This document shows positions 34,079-46,290 of a stretch of 64,000 bases of DNA, in pieces. Below the pieces are notes generated by a model. The model saw nothing but the letters and a program-made list of their open reading frames with translations. It made no database searches and had not been told where the DNA came from. Source of the DNA: Vigna angularis (lineage: Eukaryota; Streptophyta; Magnoliopsida; Fabales; Fabaceae); the NCBI RefSeq assembly GCF_016808095.1, contig NC_068971.1, forward strand, positions 15,047,501 through 15,111,500. The letters run 5' to 3'. The first letter of the stretch is position 1. Each line of letters begins with the position of its first letter. Made by a program: the position numbers and the translations under genes.

Positions 34079-36082
34079 AACTAATTGAAACATGTCTTAT
34101 TAATTCTCTCTAAAAATATCTTGTTTTGGATACTTATACCACAAAAATCATTTATACAACAAATATCTTTTAAGACTTATTTTCAGAAAAAGAAAAGGAG
34201 GGAAGATATTTATGATTTAAACACTAAATCAAATGGCCAATAAAATATTACTAGTTAAGTAATTATACTTTTCTTGAATATAAATAACAAGTCTCTATCT
34301 CTGGATAAGACATAATAATGAACCATTAATAAGTTGTTAACAAGGAAACCGGATTCATTTATTACCTACACTCAACGTGTTTCACAAATTTGTTTGTGCC
34401 TTTTTCTAGCTATTATTTTATTTTTATATTTTTTTTTCTCATGAGTTCATCTAAAAATAAAATTAATTAATTTACATTCAAATTTCAAAAGGACGCGTGG
34501 GATGAAGCGCGTGAAAAAGGAGTTGATGGAGTAAAAGCGTGATGTTGAACATCCGTGTACGTATCATGCACTTGCAATAACCAAGCGTGTTTGATTTTAA
34601 TGAATGTAAAATGGATCACATCATCCATTATGTTTAGGCCTCCAATCATTCTGTTTCTTACTTCATTTTATTCTTTTTTTTTATGTGTTCTCTTTACATT
34701 CTAACTACAGTAATGTGATTTTGTATTGAAGAATACTCCTTGTAAATTTAAACATTTTTGTATAAATTGTATTCTTAGGTTATATTAATGTGATAATGGA
34801 GTCTGAGAATCTTTTCGTTTTCTCTTCCTGCTTTAATTTTCCGATACTTGATAATATTATTTTTTATTTCTCTTCATTTTCTTTACTTCTTTTTCTTCGG
34901 TTGATGTTAGATCTAGATAATACTAGAGTATAAAACATTTCTATTTGACTGGATGTTAATATAAATTAAGGTTTAATTTTTATTTTATAGTTTTCTATTC
35001 TTATAATTTAATTTTAATTTACTTAATTATCTTTTTAACTTTTTAGTTATTTTTCATTAATTAAATTTTCTTTTAGTTGGTGTTTTGGTCGTTTTGATAA
35101 TAGATTTATAAGTAAAGTTTGAATTTTTATTTAATTTTGTGTTTTGTTTAGATTTTTACTAAATTTTAGATGAGTGGAGTTGTTTTTAATTATTTCGTTC
35201 AAATAATGAATATTTTATGATCTTAAAATGGTATTAGTAATATAATATTTTTGTCAAGCTAAATGTTTACTATATTGAATTTTAAAATGATAAGTTAAAT
35301 TGTATATATTAAGTAAGGGATACTTAACATTTGAGTTCATATTTGAGTTCATTTGTGATATATGCATGCTATGTCTATTATTATTTGTTTAAGATAATCT
35401 CTTCATTTTATATAAATAAGAAGATTATGATAATATATATCTACATCAAAGATTTATTGAAGGATATTAAAATTGTTTCACATTCTCAACATTTTGCATG
35501 CAATCATTTCGATTATGTAAATATTATTTGTTTTGTACCATCTTATGTTTGTTTGGTTTAGAAAAAAACTCTCTAAGACATGTTTAGTCCTATCACTTTT
35601 TGGATGTTGCTTGAAGAGGAGAATAACACTTCTTTCATTTAATGCTTCTTCAAGCTTGAACAGAGGCCAATGTTAAAAGAATAAGATTTTTCTTAAAAAA
35701 AACCCGCACAATGACTACAAAAAATGTGCAATGATTTTTTTTTCTACATAAGCTCTGTATATAGAAGACGTCTTCGAAGAAGGAAGGTCAATGACTGTTA
35801 AAAACTTACTATAAGACCATGAACAAGATCTTAAGTTTTCAAACCTTGGAATTGTGAGAAGAAACATTATTCTTATTCATTAGCAATATGGAAGAGTAAT
35901 AACCTTTGTACTTGTTTAAGACACTACCTTATTGTAAATAATATCCAATCTTAGTTAAGAAGGATTGCATTCCATAATAATATTTTGTCTTAGTTAAGAG
36001 TGATTGTGTTTCAAATAATACTTTGCATTTAGTTGTGGTGGTATAAGATTGACTTAGTGGTATAAGATTGACTTAGTGGTAA
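34074..36082. other. AT-rich intergenic, no gene seen
   Basis: No credible coding frame. A direct doubling of ATAAGATTGACTTAGTGGTA occurs at about 36043-36080, just before the CACTA-like terminus. Confidence 0.55.
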
Positions 36083-37167
36083 CACTAGTGTAGTAAGGGA
36101 AAACGAAAACGGTTATTTTCGTCTATAGGCAGCAATTCCGTAACCGATGCATATACAAGCGAGACAAAAAGGAATAAGTTTGTTGCCTCGGTTACAAACC
36201 GATGCAAAACGGGATAGGATTTTGCCTCGGTTCATACATAACCGAAACAATAACGTGTTTTATTTTTCTTTAGAATTTAGGCCTCAGTTCGTATAGAGAA
36301 GGGATGAACGTCGGCAACGTGAACAACAACGACGATGAAGAACAACCAACGACGATGACAACTGGTGGAGGCGAGATGACGGTGTCGAGGCAGCGGAGAG
36401 GACTACACGGCGAAACGACGGTGGCGGTGCAGCGGCGATGGAGACGCGAAGGAGACGAAACCACGACGAGACAATAGCGGTGTAGCAGCGGTGCAGACGC
36501 GAAGGAGACGACACCACAGCGAGACAACGGTGGCGGTGCAGCGGCCGTGGAGATGCGAAGGAGACGACACCACAACTAAACGATAACGGTGCAAATGAGA
36601 AGGAGACGACACCACAACGAGACGACTGTGGCGGTGCAGCGGTGAAGCAGCAGCGGTGCGGTGAGGAACTTCTTTGGAGGCGCGAAAGAGAAGAGGAAGA
36701 AGACTGCGCGAGAAAATGCGTTCGCGTTTAGTGTTCTGAATTTGAACTTACGCAGAGGTTATTACCTCGGTTAAGTAAAAGAATCGATGCATATACTCCT
36801 CAGAAAATATTGAAAAAAAAAACAAAAATGCCAAATTTGAAATTATTTCACACTATACGCATTGGTTCACGGTTAAATTGATGCAGAAAGGACCTACGGC
36901 ATCGGTTCTACTAAGAACCGAGGTAGTATGTCCTATTTCGAAAAGCCTGTCATGTGAAAAGATTGATTTGTAGGGGGAGACAGAGTTTTCTGCCTCGGTT
37001 GGTCTGAGAACTAAGACAATATACCATTTTAGGCATCGATTCCTAGGCAATCGAGGCATATAGTTTCGCTAAAATTACAAAAATGCCACCGCGTTTTGAT
37101 ACGCTTCGATTTTTATATAACCGAAGCGTATATGACGTGTTAAAAACCATTTTTTTTTATTACTGTA
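36083..37167 (+). mobile_element. Non-autonomous CACTA-like element with 'cctcggtt' subterminal repeats
   Basis: It starts CACTAGTGTAGTAAGGGAAA. Many inverted and direct copies of CCTCGGTT/AACCGAGG and CGATGCATATA fill both flanks (36140-36250, 36765-36800, 36860-37060, 37100-37130), the pattern of plant CACTA subterminal arrays. The centre (36300-36700) is a GC-rich array and no transposase is present. The right end near 37167 (TATTACTGTA, inverted TACAGTAATA) is only approximate. Confidence 0.55.
36370..36660. repeat. GC-rich tandem array inside the CACTA-like element
   Basis: About four to five imperfect units of roughly 60 bp built from GGTGGCGGTGCAGCGGC and ACGCGAAGGAGACGACACCA. Long open frames on the minus strand here (Ser/Arg/Leu-rich) come from the repeat and are not genes. 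Confidence 0.75.
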
Positions 37168-38187
37168 AAAGTTGGAAGGCAGGGTGAGAGAGGTTGTGGA
37201 TTCAACACTCTCATAAACATTTGAGAGATATAAGAGTGATTTGAAGGGTTTGAAATGGAAGTTGAGAGAGATTGTTGGTTCGACTACCCTCACAAACAAA
37301 ACTAACAACTAACATTATTTATTAATTAAAAAAACTTTTATATTTAACTATAAATGATTGTAGTTCAAATAACAATTAATCTTAATAAAGAGTAATTAAA
37401 GTATAAATAATAGTCAGTTTTAATATAGAGTAACTGTGATACAAATAATAGTCATTTGTATCTTTCTAGAGTTAGTTTGTTTATTAAAACTCAATTTATT
37501 GATTTAGAATTGAACGAACAAATGAAATATACAATAAATCCTACAAATGTTAGAAGAAGACATTTGAAAAAAGAAGTTTTGAAAAACAGTTTTGGATAAT
37601 TTTTCTATAAACCTGAAATTGTGTCATTCTTGATCTTTTAAGAAAAACTTTTGAGAAATAACATGTTCTTGACCTTTTAAGAAAAACTTTTGAGAAATAA
37701 CATGTTAAGTAAAAATTATTGTCTTATTACACATATATCTTACAAAAATATTAAGAAAAACTTAAAATATTATTCAATCGTCTATTTTTTTGTATTATTT
37801 TTTTGGATCCTAATAGAGTTTTTTTTTCTTCGATGAATATGAGTATATTATATTTTATAATAACTCAAAATGCTAGATATTTCATCCTTTTGGATGATTG
37901 TTTGATTTTTTTTCTATGGTTGTATTTGATACATGAGCATAAAATGGATATAGGTTCAAAATGATAATCAATAAAATGGATATAGGTTCAAAATGATAAT
38001 CAAGATAATTAATTATATGGTAAGTACTCATGTATTAATTATACATGGACTTGGTATATAATTATTTAATATTTAACTTCTTTCTATACATAAACTATTA
38101 TGATAAAAATTGTTACGAGAAAAAAAAGGATGAAAATTGTGTATATTATTCCATCATATAAGGAGAGAGTAAAATTGATATATATAA
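37168..38187. other. Intergenic with two short tandem duplications
   Basis: Bases around 37635-37705 hold two copies of TTTTAAGAAAAACTTTTGAG plus AAATAACATGTT. Bases around 37940-38005 hold two copies of AAAATGGATATAGGTTCAAA plus ATGATAATCA. The rest is AT-rich without a gene. Confidence 0.6.
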
Positions 38188-38290
38188 TTGTTTAAAACAA
38201 TATAAAAGCGGAATATAAATATAAAAACATAATATAAATATATGAACATAAATGCACAGATATGAACGGAAAATAAATTCAATCTAATAT
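38188..38290 (-). repeat. 3' LTR of the copia element
   Basis: It follows the polypurine tract and matches the 5' LTR over most of about 95 bp. Its distal edge (near TTTAAAACAATATAAAAG) matches the solo LTR at 205-300 better than the 5' LTR, suggesting independent decay or a recombined element. Confidence 0.6.
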
Positions 38291-38294
38291 CCCC

Positions 38295-39101
38295 TCAAGC
38301 TGCAACATATATATCCTTAATGCTCAACTTGGACAACAAAGATTGAAATTGTGCTGGATGCAAAGCTTTAGTATGAACGTCTGCAAGTTGGGCTGAAGTA
38401 GAAATGTGCAGGAGCTTAATTACACCAGCTTGAACTTTATCCCTTATGAGATGACAATCAATTTCAATATGTTTTGTCCTCTCATGCATGGCTGGATTTT
38501 GGGAAATTTGTATAGCATATTGATTGTCACAAAACAGAGGAACTGGTTGTGGTAGAGGTTGTTTCAAATCATGGAGAAAATACAAAAGCCATTGAATTTC
38601 ACATGTTGTGGAAGCTAAGGCTCTATATTCTGTTTTGGTTGATGATCTAGATATAGTACCTTGCTTCTTGGATTTCCAGCTGATTAAGGATGCACCATAG
38701 AACACATTAAAACCAGTCACAGACCTTCTAGTGTCAGGGCAAGCAACCCAATAAGAATCACTAAAAGCTTTGAGAGCATGTTCTGTGTTGGAGGGAAAGA
38801 ATAATCCTTGTCCTGGATTGTTCTTGATATATCTCAGGATCCTTATTGCTGCTGCATAGTGATCTTCCAAAGGATTGAAAAAAAATTGACTGAGAGTACT
38901 AACAGCAAAACATAAATCTGGTCTTGTGTTGGTTAGATATAATAACCTGCCAAGAAGTCTTCTATAGGCATGCACATCTGAATAGGGTTTCCCTTCTGTC
39001 TTGGAAAATTTTGTGCCTGACTGTATGGGAGTAGAAACAGGTTGACATCCCAACAATCCTGGATCTTCTAGTAACTCTAGAGCATATTTCCTTTGTGACA
39101 A
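38295..39101 (-). pseudogene. Copia connection and RNase H fragment
   Basis: A 268-codon frame with the copia marker sequences YRRLLGRLLYLTNTRPDL, VTGFNVFYGASLISWKSKKQ, SRSSTKTEYRALA and the terminal [18 protein letters not shown] and LADVHTKALHPAQF. The stop lies beside the polypurine tract, as expected for the natural end of pol. Confidence 0.88.
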
Positions 39102-39102
39102 A

Positions 39103-39957
39103 TTAATGCCCTATTGAGATCTTGCAATTTCTAAGCCCAAACAAATACTTGAGTTGGCCTAGGTCTTTAATCTTGAACTTTGCATTCAATAGAGCCTTCA
39201 CATTTTGGATTTCCTGGATGTCATCACCTACCAAGACTATATCATCTACATAAACAAGTAAGATCGTGATATGAGCAGAATCACTTTTGACAAAAAGTGA
39301 ATAATTTGATCTTGATTGTATGTAGCCCAAAGAAAGTAAAGTAGTTGTCAACTTGTAATTCCATTGTCTAGATGCCTGCTTGAGTCCATATAAAGACTTC
39401 AACAACTTGCAAACTTGCCCTGATTTTTCTATTTTGTAGCCAAGAGGAAGAGACATGTATACTTCTTCATCTAGATCCGCATGTAAAAAAGCAGTATTTA
39501 CATCTAGTTGATGTAAATACCAATGTTTGGAGGCTGCTAAAGCCAGAACCAATCTTACTGTTGTGAGTTTGACAACAGGTGAAAAAGTCTCAAAGTAATC
39601 TAAGTCTTCTTGTTGTGTGTAGTCTTTGGCTACTAACCTTGCCTTATATCGTTCAATACTCCCATCAGCATGCCTCTTTATTTTGTATACCCATTTACAT
39701 ACGATAGGTTGCTTTCCATAAGATAGATCAGTTAAAGCCCAAGTTTTAGAATTTTCTAAAGCTACAATTTCTTGATCCATGGCATTTCTCCAACAATCAT
39801 GTTTGATGGCTTGGTTATAGGTTTTAGGTTCACTAACTTGGGAAAGATTAAGGACATATGATTTATGAAGAGATGATAATGCATCGTAAGAGAGATATGA
39901 AGAGATAGGATATAAGGTACCTGTGGATGACTGAGTGGCGGAAGAAGTAGATAACAT
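39103..39957 (-). pseudogene. Copia reverse transcriptase fragment
   Basis: It starts after a stop near 39970 and covers the RVT_2 domain: NSKTWALTDL, CKWVYKIKRHADGSIERYKA, LHQLDVNTAFLHADLDEEVY, SLYGLKQASRQW and the catalytic YVDDIVLVGDD. It ends by a one-base frame change followed by a nearby TAG just after the KIKDLGQLKYLFGL motif, separating it from the RNase H piece. Confidence 0.88.
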
Positions 39958-40117
39958 GTTGTAATGATAGTCCTACAGATAAGATGGTTTATGTTTTGGC
40001 CTGATTGATTTCCTTTGTGGAGTAGCAATGACAGGTTCAATAGAAATAGGTTGAGAAGAAAAAATAACAAGGTCTGGAACAATAGAAGGAGGAGATGTAG
40101 GTGGTAAAGGGGGTTGA

Positions 40118-40444
40118 TCAGTAACTTTTTGAGAAAATAGGTGATGGAGAGGAAATGATTTTGGTGACAAAATCCAAGGAATTTTGTGTATCAATAGGTG
40201 AGTGCTTGTCACTAGTAAGAAAAGGAAATATGTTTTCATGAAATACTACATTCCTTGATAGAAAATTTTTCCTAGAGTTTAAATCTAACAAAAGGTAGCC
40301 TTTCACTCTTTTTTTAAAACCAAGTAAAACACATTTTCTTGCACGAGGTTGAAATTTTGTTCTATGAGCTTGAAGAGTTGAAGTATAGCAAAGTGAGCCA
40401 AAAACTCGTAAGTAAGTAATGTCAGGTTTAACATTGTGTAACAT
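40118..40444 (-). pseudogene. Copia integrase C-terminal fragment, frameshifted
   Basis: It contains the copia GKR-like region with YLRVFGSLCY and KCVLLGFKKRVKGYLLLD. It is out of frame with the upstream piece because ACATTGTGTA is duplicated at about 40431-40450, a 10-bp insertion. A second frame change near 40170-40200 moves the continuing Pro/Ser-rich linker (to about 39973) into another frame. Confidence 0.8.
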
Positions 40445-40476
40445 TGTGTAACTTTGGAAGGTAAAATATTAATGAG

Positions 40477-41673
40477 TTACACAACATAACGAACAACAAA
40501 AGACCAGAAAATTATAGGCAAATGAGATTGAAACATTGAAGATCTAGCAACATTGAGAATGTGTTGATGTTTTCTCTCAACAACTCCATTTTGTTGAGGT
40601 GTTTCAACACAAGATAATTGATGTTGTATCCCTTTTTGTCTATAAAAATCTGTCATTGCAAACTCATTACCATTATCTGATCTAACAACTTTTACATCAA
40701 TGGCAAATTGTGTTTTGATATAAGAAACAAAGCCAATAAGTTGTGATCTTGTATCTGACTTACTTGCCATCAATTTAATCCATGTGTGTCTAGACATATC
40801 ATCCACTATAGTTAAGAAATATTTGAAACCATCAACAGAAGAAGTAGAATAGGGCCCCCAAATATCAACATGAATTAAATCAAAAGGAGCTTTTGAAACA
40901 GTAGTACTTAATTGAAAAAGCAATTTCCTTTGCTTAGAATAGTGACAAGTATCACAATGAGTGTATTTTGTATCAGGTAAAGTGGCATACATGGTGCGTA
41001 ATTTGATATAACAAGAAGAAGAAGGATGCCCTAGTCTAGAGTGCCAAATATCTATAGAGTTAGGTCTTATTGTAGAACAAGCAATGGAATTCTCAGGAGT
41101 AATAGAAGCTGGTGAACCAAGGGGTGTAGATGCAGGAACTATCATGATATACAAGCCATCTCTTTCTTCAACTTTCCCAATCATCTGCAAGGTTGACTTG
41201 TCCTGTATTTCACATGAAAATTCAGAAATAGTAATTTTACAAGATAGAGACTTAGTTAACTTTGTGACCGAAATAATATTGACTGAAAAATTAGGAACAA
41301 ACAAGACATTATGTAAAGTAAGGTGTGGGCTAAGAGAAACTGTGCCAGAATAATGAGCAAATGAAGAGTTCTTGTTGGGTAGTGATACTGTAATTGGTGA
41401 GATTCTATGATAAGAAATAAAATGAGACAAAGAACTGGATATATGATCGGTAGCACCTGTGTCTAGAATCCGTTGGGAATAAATATTACCTTGATCCTGA
41501 GAAGAAGTGGAAACATTATGAGAACTCACTAGATTGGTAGAATGTGTGATTGTGGGATTAGATTGAGGAAGAAGTGCCAATAGACCATGAATTTGCTCTT
41601 GAGAAAGTCCTAGAGTTGAGGAATGTGGCTGCGTTTGAGAATTAGTAGAAGAAGGAACAACTGTAGAAGCCAT
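40477..41673 (-). pseudogene. Copia protease and integrase fragment
   Basis: A 398-codon frame. A Gln/Ser-rich linker (SQEQIHGLLALL) is followed by the aspartic protease signature DTGATDH (about residue 71), the integrase zinc region with HSRLGHPSS and CDTCHYSKQ, then the integrase core with its catalytic acidic residues in HVDIWGPY, VVRSDNGNEF and ETPQQNGVVERKH. It normally continues into the integrase C-terminus but meets an in-frame stop at 40477. The upstream gag is missing, so the initiating Met lies directly before the linker. Confidence 0.85.
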
Positions 41674-41976
41674 TGAATTTCACAACCTCAAATTGGACAA
41701 AAAATTTCATAACCCGAATCTCCAGAAACTTCTCCAGATTCCTCAAAAATCAATCCAGGGCTACGAGTGATTAAAGCACCCAATTGTTTCTAATTGAAAA
41801 CCCTAGAAAGAAAAGTCAAAACATAAAACATAATGATGCGAGAGTAACAGAGAGAGTAGCCATAGAAGGAGAAGAAATTGTAGAAAAACCAAGAACAAAA
41901 GGTAGAAGATGAAGATCTTGGCGGTAATAGAATTGGTTGCGAAAGAACGTGATCAATAATTAATTTTCTTATGATA

Positions 41977-42078
41977 CTATCTTACAAGAATAAAAACGGA
42001 ATATAAATATAAAAACAGAATATAAATATATGAACATAAATGCACAGACATAAACGAAAAATAAATTAAATCCAATAA
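41977..42078 (-). repeat. 5' LTR of the copia element
   Basis: On the minus strand it starts TATTGGATTTAATTTA and ends near TTCTTGTAAGA. It matches the 3' LTR at 38188-38290 and the solo copy at 205-300. The outer boundaries are accurate to only a few bases. Confidence 0.6.
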
Positions 42079-45000
42079 AAATCCTCGCTGACATGAAAAA
42101 TGATATCGAGTAGACAATATTTTTATCTTTACTGAGTTAATAAGATCCAATTGAAAACTGAACTAATATTCACACATAAACGAAGTATACATAAATGTAA
42201 TAGAGGATAAAATATAGAAACTTATAAATTCTTATTTTTTTAGATAAAAATTAGAATTTTATAATTTTAAGTAATCAAATGAGTTTTTTAATTTTTTAAA
42301 AATTTCAATTTGTCTTAGAGAAAATATCCAAGGAACATATTTTATGATAAAGAATGTCCCATTTTCATAAGAATAAAGTATTCTTTAAATATTATTCAGC
42401 CAAGTAAATTAATAATTTTTAATATACCATTTTAATATTATTTTATGCACCATTTCAATTTGCAATGCTACATATGTATTTTGTATATTTGATGTTGGTC
42501 TGATTAAAGTTTAGAATATTCGTATTGAAAGCACTACAAAAAAGCACAAAAAAAAGACAATAATTTTTTTAAATAAAATGTATATAAAAGAAAAATATGC
42601 AAAATTGAGAATTAAACTAAATTGTAAAATTTCTAACATGTAGAAACGAAAATCTTTGATAAAAAGTAGGAAGAACAAAATTGTGAATATAAAATTAAAA
42701 AGAAAATTACAGTTTAAATAATATAAGCCTCACTTATGATTTTGTAGCTAAAAAACATGACATATAAGATGATTATCTGTTAATAATGAGTTGCAAACAT
42801 GTTAAAAATATGTTATCATTATTTCTCGTGATTTATGATATTTATTCATTGCACTGTGAGGCCGACAAAAAAATCAACAATGTGTTTGAACACTAATTAA
42901 TGCAATCTCATGTGTTTGAACACTAAGCAATGCAATTTAATTTCATTCATAGTGTCAAAATTTAGAAAATTTCGAACATCAATTCTGACCCATAACATAA
43001 CTTCAATTCTAGGTTTATCCAAACACGTAATTTGCAAGTTCTGATTTAATTCCTGATTCGGTGAAAAGAAAAACTTAAATTAACAGTCTTCTTCAAAATT
43101 GTTAAATTCTATATTTATATGAAATATGTTAACCTTTTATATTCTTATACACAGGAATCTACTTTTTGAGTTTGGACTATTAGGAGAAAAAAAAGTAAAC
43201 TTAACTTATCATCAATATAAGAGAACATTTTGTTTTTATCAAATTCAGATATTGTTCTTTTCATCCGTGAAGACTAAAAAACATAAAAGAAAAAGTGAAA
43301 AAGTTTAAATCAAATACTATATATATGTGTGCGTGTTGAAATTTAAAAGTAATAATGTAAAGAATTGAAAGCATTGATAAGACAAATTGCAACCATTTGA
43401 TGACGATGTGGAATGACTTTTCTGTTGTCATGGCATAATAAAATGCATTGAAAAGAGTCTCAAAGTTAGGTGAAAATATACAGAAATAGATGGAATGGTT
43501 CGTTCTAATCCAAAACAAATGAAAAAATTTTAAATGCAGTATGGTGCACTTTCAAACAGTAGTCTGGTTATTTATTTTAGCTTTTCTACTTCATTTGTTA
43601 AACCTAATCACTTACTCATCTTAAAGTTATCATGAACAACAAAAATATTTGAACTTCAGAAACTACTCTTGTTATTTAAAAATGCATCTATTTATTCTAT
43701 TAATTTATCTTCTACCCTGTTTATCTTTTTAACATCCCATGATTTTTACCATTATAATAATTTATTGTAAATTAAATTCCATTGTTATTAAAATTTTGAA
43801 AAAAAAATAGCAGTGTCTTGAAGTAATTTTACAAAGATTTTGGATTGAGTATGCAACTAATTATTAGTCTAAGATCTAGTCGCTTCTAAGGAATGTTATG
43901 CAAGTATTGAATTAAGATATAATTTTACATGTTATCAAATAAACTAGAGAACAGAGGGGTTAGTAAATTTAATATTTTAAAGATGGATATGGGGTGTGAG
44001 TGTATATATTTTTCAGTTTGGTATAAAGAAACTCATGTATTTGACATAAGAACGAAGATGGCGGATGAAAGTACGGTGAAGAGAGACAACACAAATGTGA
44101 GAGTTATATTTATATGTTGAAATTAAGTTTAAGTAAGAAAGTAAATCAGTGTATAAAGATGAAGATTTATTAACCTATTACTTTAAAGTTTTGGTTTGAG
44201 AATAATGTCAATCTTTTATATGATTGAGCTCAGATCTAATGACTTAAACAAATTTTCAACTAATGGTAAGTAAAAAAATAAAATGAAATAAATTTTTAAA
44301 CTTTAATTTTTAACATAAAAAGAATACAAAAACAAAACCAATAATAAAATAAAATAGTCCAATTTATTTTTAATCTTTTTTGTGAGTCCAACCGTCTAAT
44401 GATTTTATATCCTCATGAGGTTTTTAGTAAAAAAATATATGATTCTAATAATTTGAAGCAATATGATAATAATTAGAATCAATATCTCACATATTATATT
44501 ATGATTTCAATTTTTAAATATATCAATTCCTTTCGTATATTGTTTATTAATAATTATGACTAGGATTACAATGTGTACAAATAAATACATAACTTGTCAT
44601 ATGAAAAGGACACACAGATATATACAATTGCAGAGATAATTCTCTACATTTCTCTTTTTCTTTCCATCACCACTCATATAGACACGTCTTCTTTTTACCT
44701 CATTTGAAAAAAATAAAAAACTAATAGAAGGAAGTATAAAAGGAAGGAAAAAAGAGAGTATATAATTGTAACATAGGGAACAAAAAAACTAAGATTGATA
44801 AAGAGAAATATGGATTGAAAAGCTTAGAAGGTATGTCACTATCAGTGTTTTCTTTTGATTTATGCATTCCCAATTTTTATTATACTTTTTTTAATATTGT
44901 ATGCACTTTTCTTTTGTATTTAACTTTGGTCTTTTCTTTCAGAGACCTTGTTTATACTATTTACAAATATCTTATTCTCAATTTATTACTTTAATTTTTC

Positions 45001-45119
45001 TCAATTGTGTCAAAAATATCAAAAAATACAAAATTTTCAAAAACAAAAACATCAACATTATCAAACAAATAATCTTTCATAAATAACTATGTAACTCTGA
45101 TTTCTCATTTTGAATGAAA
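42079..45119. other. AT-rich intergenic, no gene seen
   Basis: A CACTACAAAAAAG sequence near 42532 resembles a CACTA terminus, but no partner end was found. Short minus- and plus-strand frames are Phe/Lys/Ile-rich and have no domain. Some pyrimidine/purine blocks occur near 44640-44760. Confidence 0.5.
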
Positions 45120-46290
45120 ATATGTAGGAGCAAGGTCAATCATTGTCGGACCCAAAAAACCAAAAAAAATAGTTTTGTTTCTCTACAGTGTTATTTTAGG
45201 AGAAAATAAAAATTTTTGAAAACCATATCAACCGCGTACATTTAATTAAATGTACTACTTTCAGACACGCGCAATAGAGTGCTAATACTTTCCTTATGTG
45301 TAATTGATTTTCGACCAAAAATTCAGTTTTCGTGGACCATGTTTTATTTTATAGTTTTTCATAGCGTTTTTAGAATAAATTATAGTGGCGACTTTAAAAC
45401 CTTTTTTTAAACCTGTTATTTTATGGTTTGTTGTCTCGTTGTGAGAGTATGGATAAGTTGAGATAATGTGCCGCTAAATTCGCCCAGCTTAAGGAGATGA
45501 GAGAATATAAAAACAAGATTAAAGTTGAGACCGTGTCAGCTTCAAAGAAAGGGTAGGTTCTGCCAAAAGGAGCCTAAGCCTCTACAATTATCATGATGCA
45601 CACCTTTGAATGCCCTAAGATCTCATGTCCTATAAAAGGCATTGCAGATATACCTTATGCCATCCCCCAGAAAATCATAGACACCGTTAAATGTCAACAT
45701 GAAGAAACATTGTAGATACCATCGTAATTGCAACCATACAACATACGTGTGTGTTGCCCTTAAGAATAAGATTGAGAAACTCATCCGGGTCAATCACCTT
45801 TGGGGTTTCGAGCACTTTTATCCTCGACAGATGTAGCGGTCAACTTCTTTACCTTATCCTTACCCTTTTTCTGAGATTCTAGACAACAATTATTCTAGCT
45901 CTTCAGTTTTTTCTCCAACTCAAGCTTCTTAGCTTTGGGTTTGGGGAGACAGGTATATCTTAACAATTTTCCTAGTAGGAAGTTAACATGAAATCCAAAT
46001 GCCAACATGAAGAAACATTATAGACGAGTGTGCCACCTTCTAATGATAAGATTGAGGAACTCATGCAGGTTGGTCACCTTTGGTGTTTCAAGCACTTTTC
46101 TCCTCGGCCAATGCAATGGTTAACTCATTTACCTTGTCCTTACCCTTTTTTCTCATATTCTAGACAACAATTCTTCTATCTCTTTAGTTTTTTCTCCAGC
46201 TCAACTTCCTCTACCTTGTGTTGAGAGAGACAAGTATATCTTAACAATTTTCCTAATAGGAAGTTGACATGGAATCTTGTACAGGAGACT
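45120..46290 (+). mobile_element. Ty3/gypsy remnant: LTR end, primer site and gag fragment
   Basis: Near 45380 the stretch TTATAGTGGCGACTTTAAAA resembles the LTR end plus a TGGCGACT primer site of plant gypsy elements. Downstream, 45695-45815 reads KKHCRYHRNCNHTTYVCVAL then KNKIEKLIRVNHL, a decayed form of the Cys/His region and the following 'LKxxIExLI..G.L' segment at the end of many Tat/Ogre-type gags. A 308-bp direct duplication (CAACATGAAGAAACATT at 45695 and 46003) repeats this segment with an internal deletion. No pol is left. Confidence 0.5.
45695..46285. repeat. 308-bp direct duplication inside the gypsy remnant
   Basis: The two copies share CAACATGAAGAAACATT, TAGACAACAATTMTTCTA, CAGTTTTTTCTCCA and TATCTTAACAATTTTCCTA in the same order. 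The second copy lacks part of the Cys/His-coding stretch, and the copies differ by many substitutions. Confidence 0.8.

Larger units (their letters stand above)
38188..42078 (-). mobile_element. Ty1/copia retrotransposon, gag-less and inactivated
   Basis: On the minus strand the order is a short LTR (about 42078-41977), a weak primer site (TAGTATCATAAG, near 41977-41966), a short leader, protease-integrase, reverse transcriptase, RNase H, a polypurine tract (CTTGAGGGGA, 38291-38300) and a second short LTR (about 38290-38188). Protease-integrase-RT order assigns it to Ty1/copia. The LTRs are only about 100 bp and recognisably alike (AATATAAATATAAAAAC in both). There is no gag domain or CCHC knuckle before the protease. 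Pol is broken by at least three stops and several frame changes, so the copy is dead. Confidence 0.85.

Noticed and set aside
36270..36615. Overlapping Ser/Arg/Leu-rich minus-strand frames
   Set aside because: They come from the GC-rich tandem array in the CACTA-like element, and all frames are open because of repeat composition.
37270..37290. GGTTCGACTACC resembling a tRNA T-loop
   Set aside because: No acceptor stem, D-arm or anticodon arm can be formed around it.
42531..42560. CACTACAAAAAAG resembling a CACTA terminus
   Set aside because: No inverted partner, subterminal repeats or target duplication could be found.
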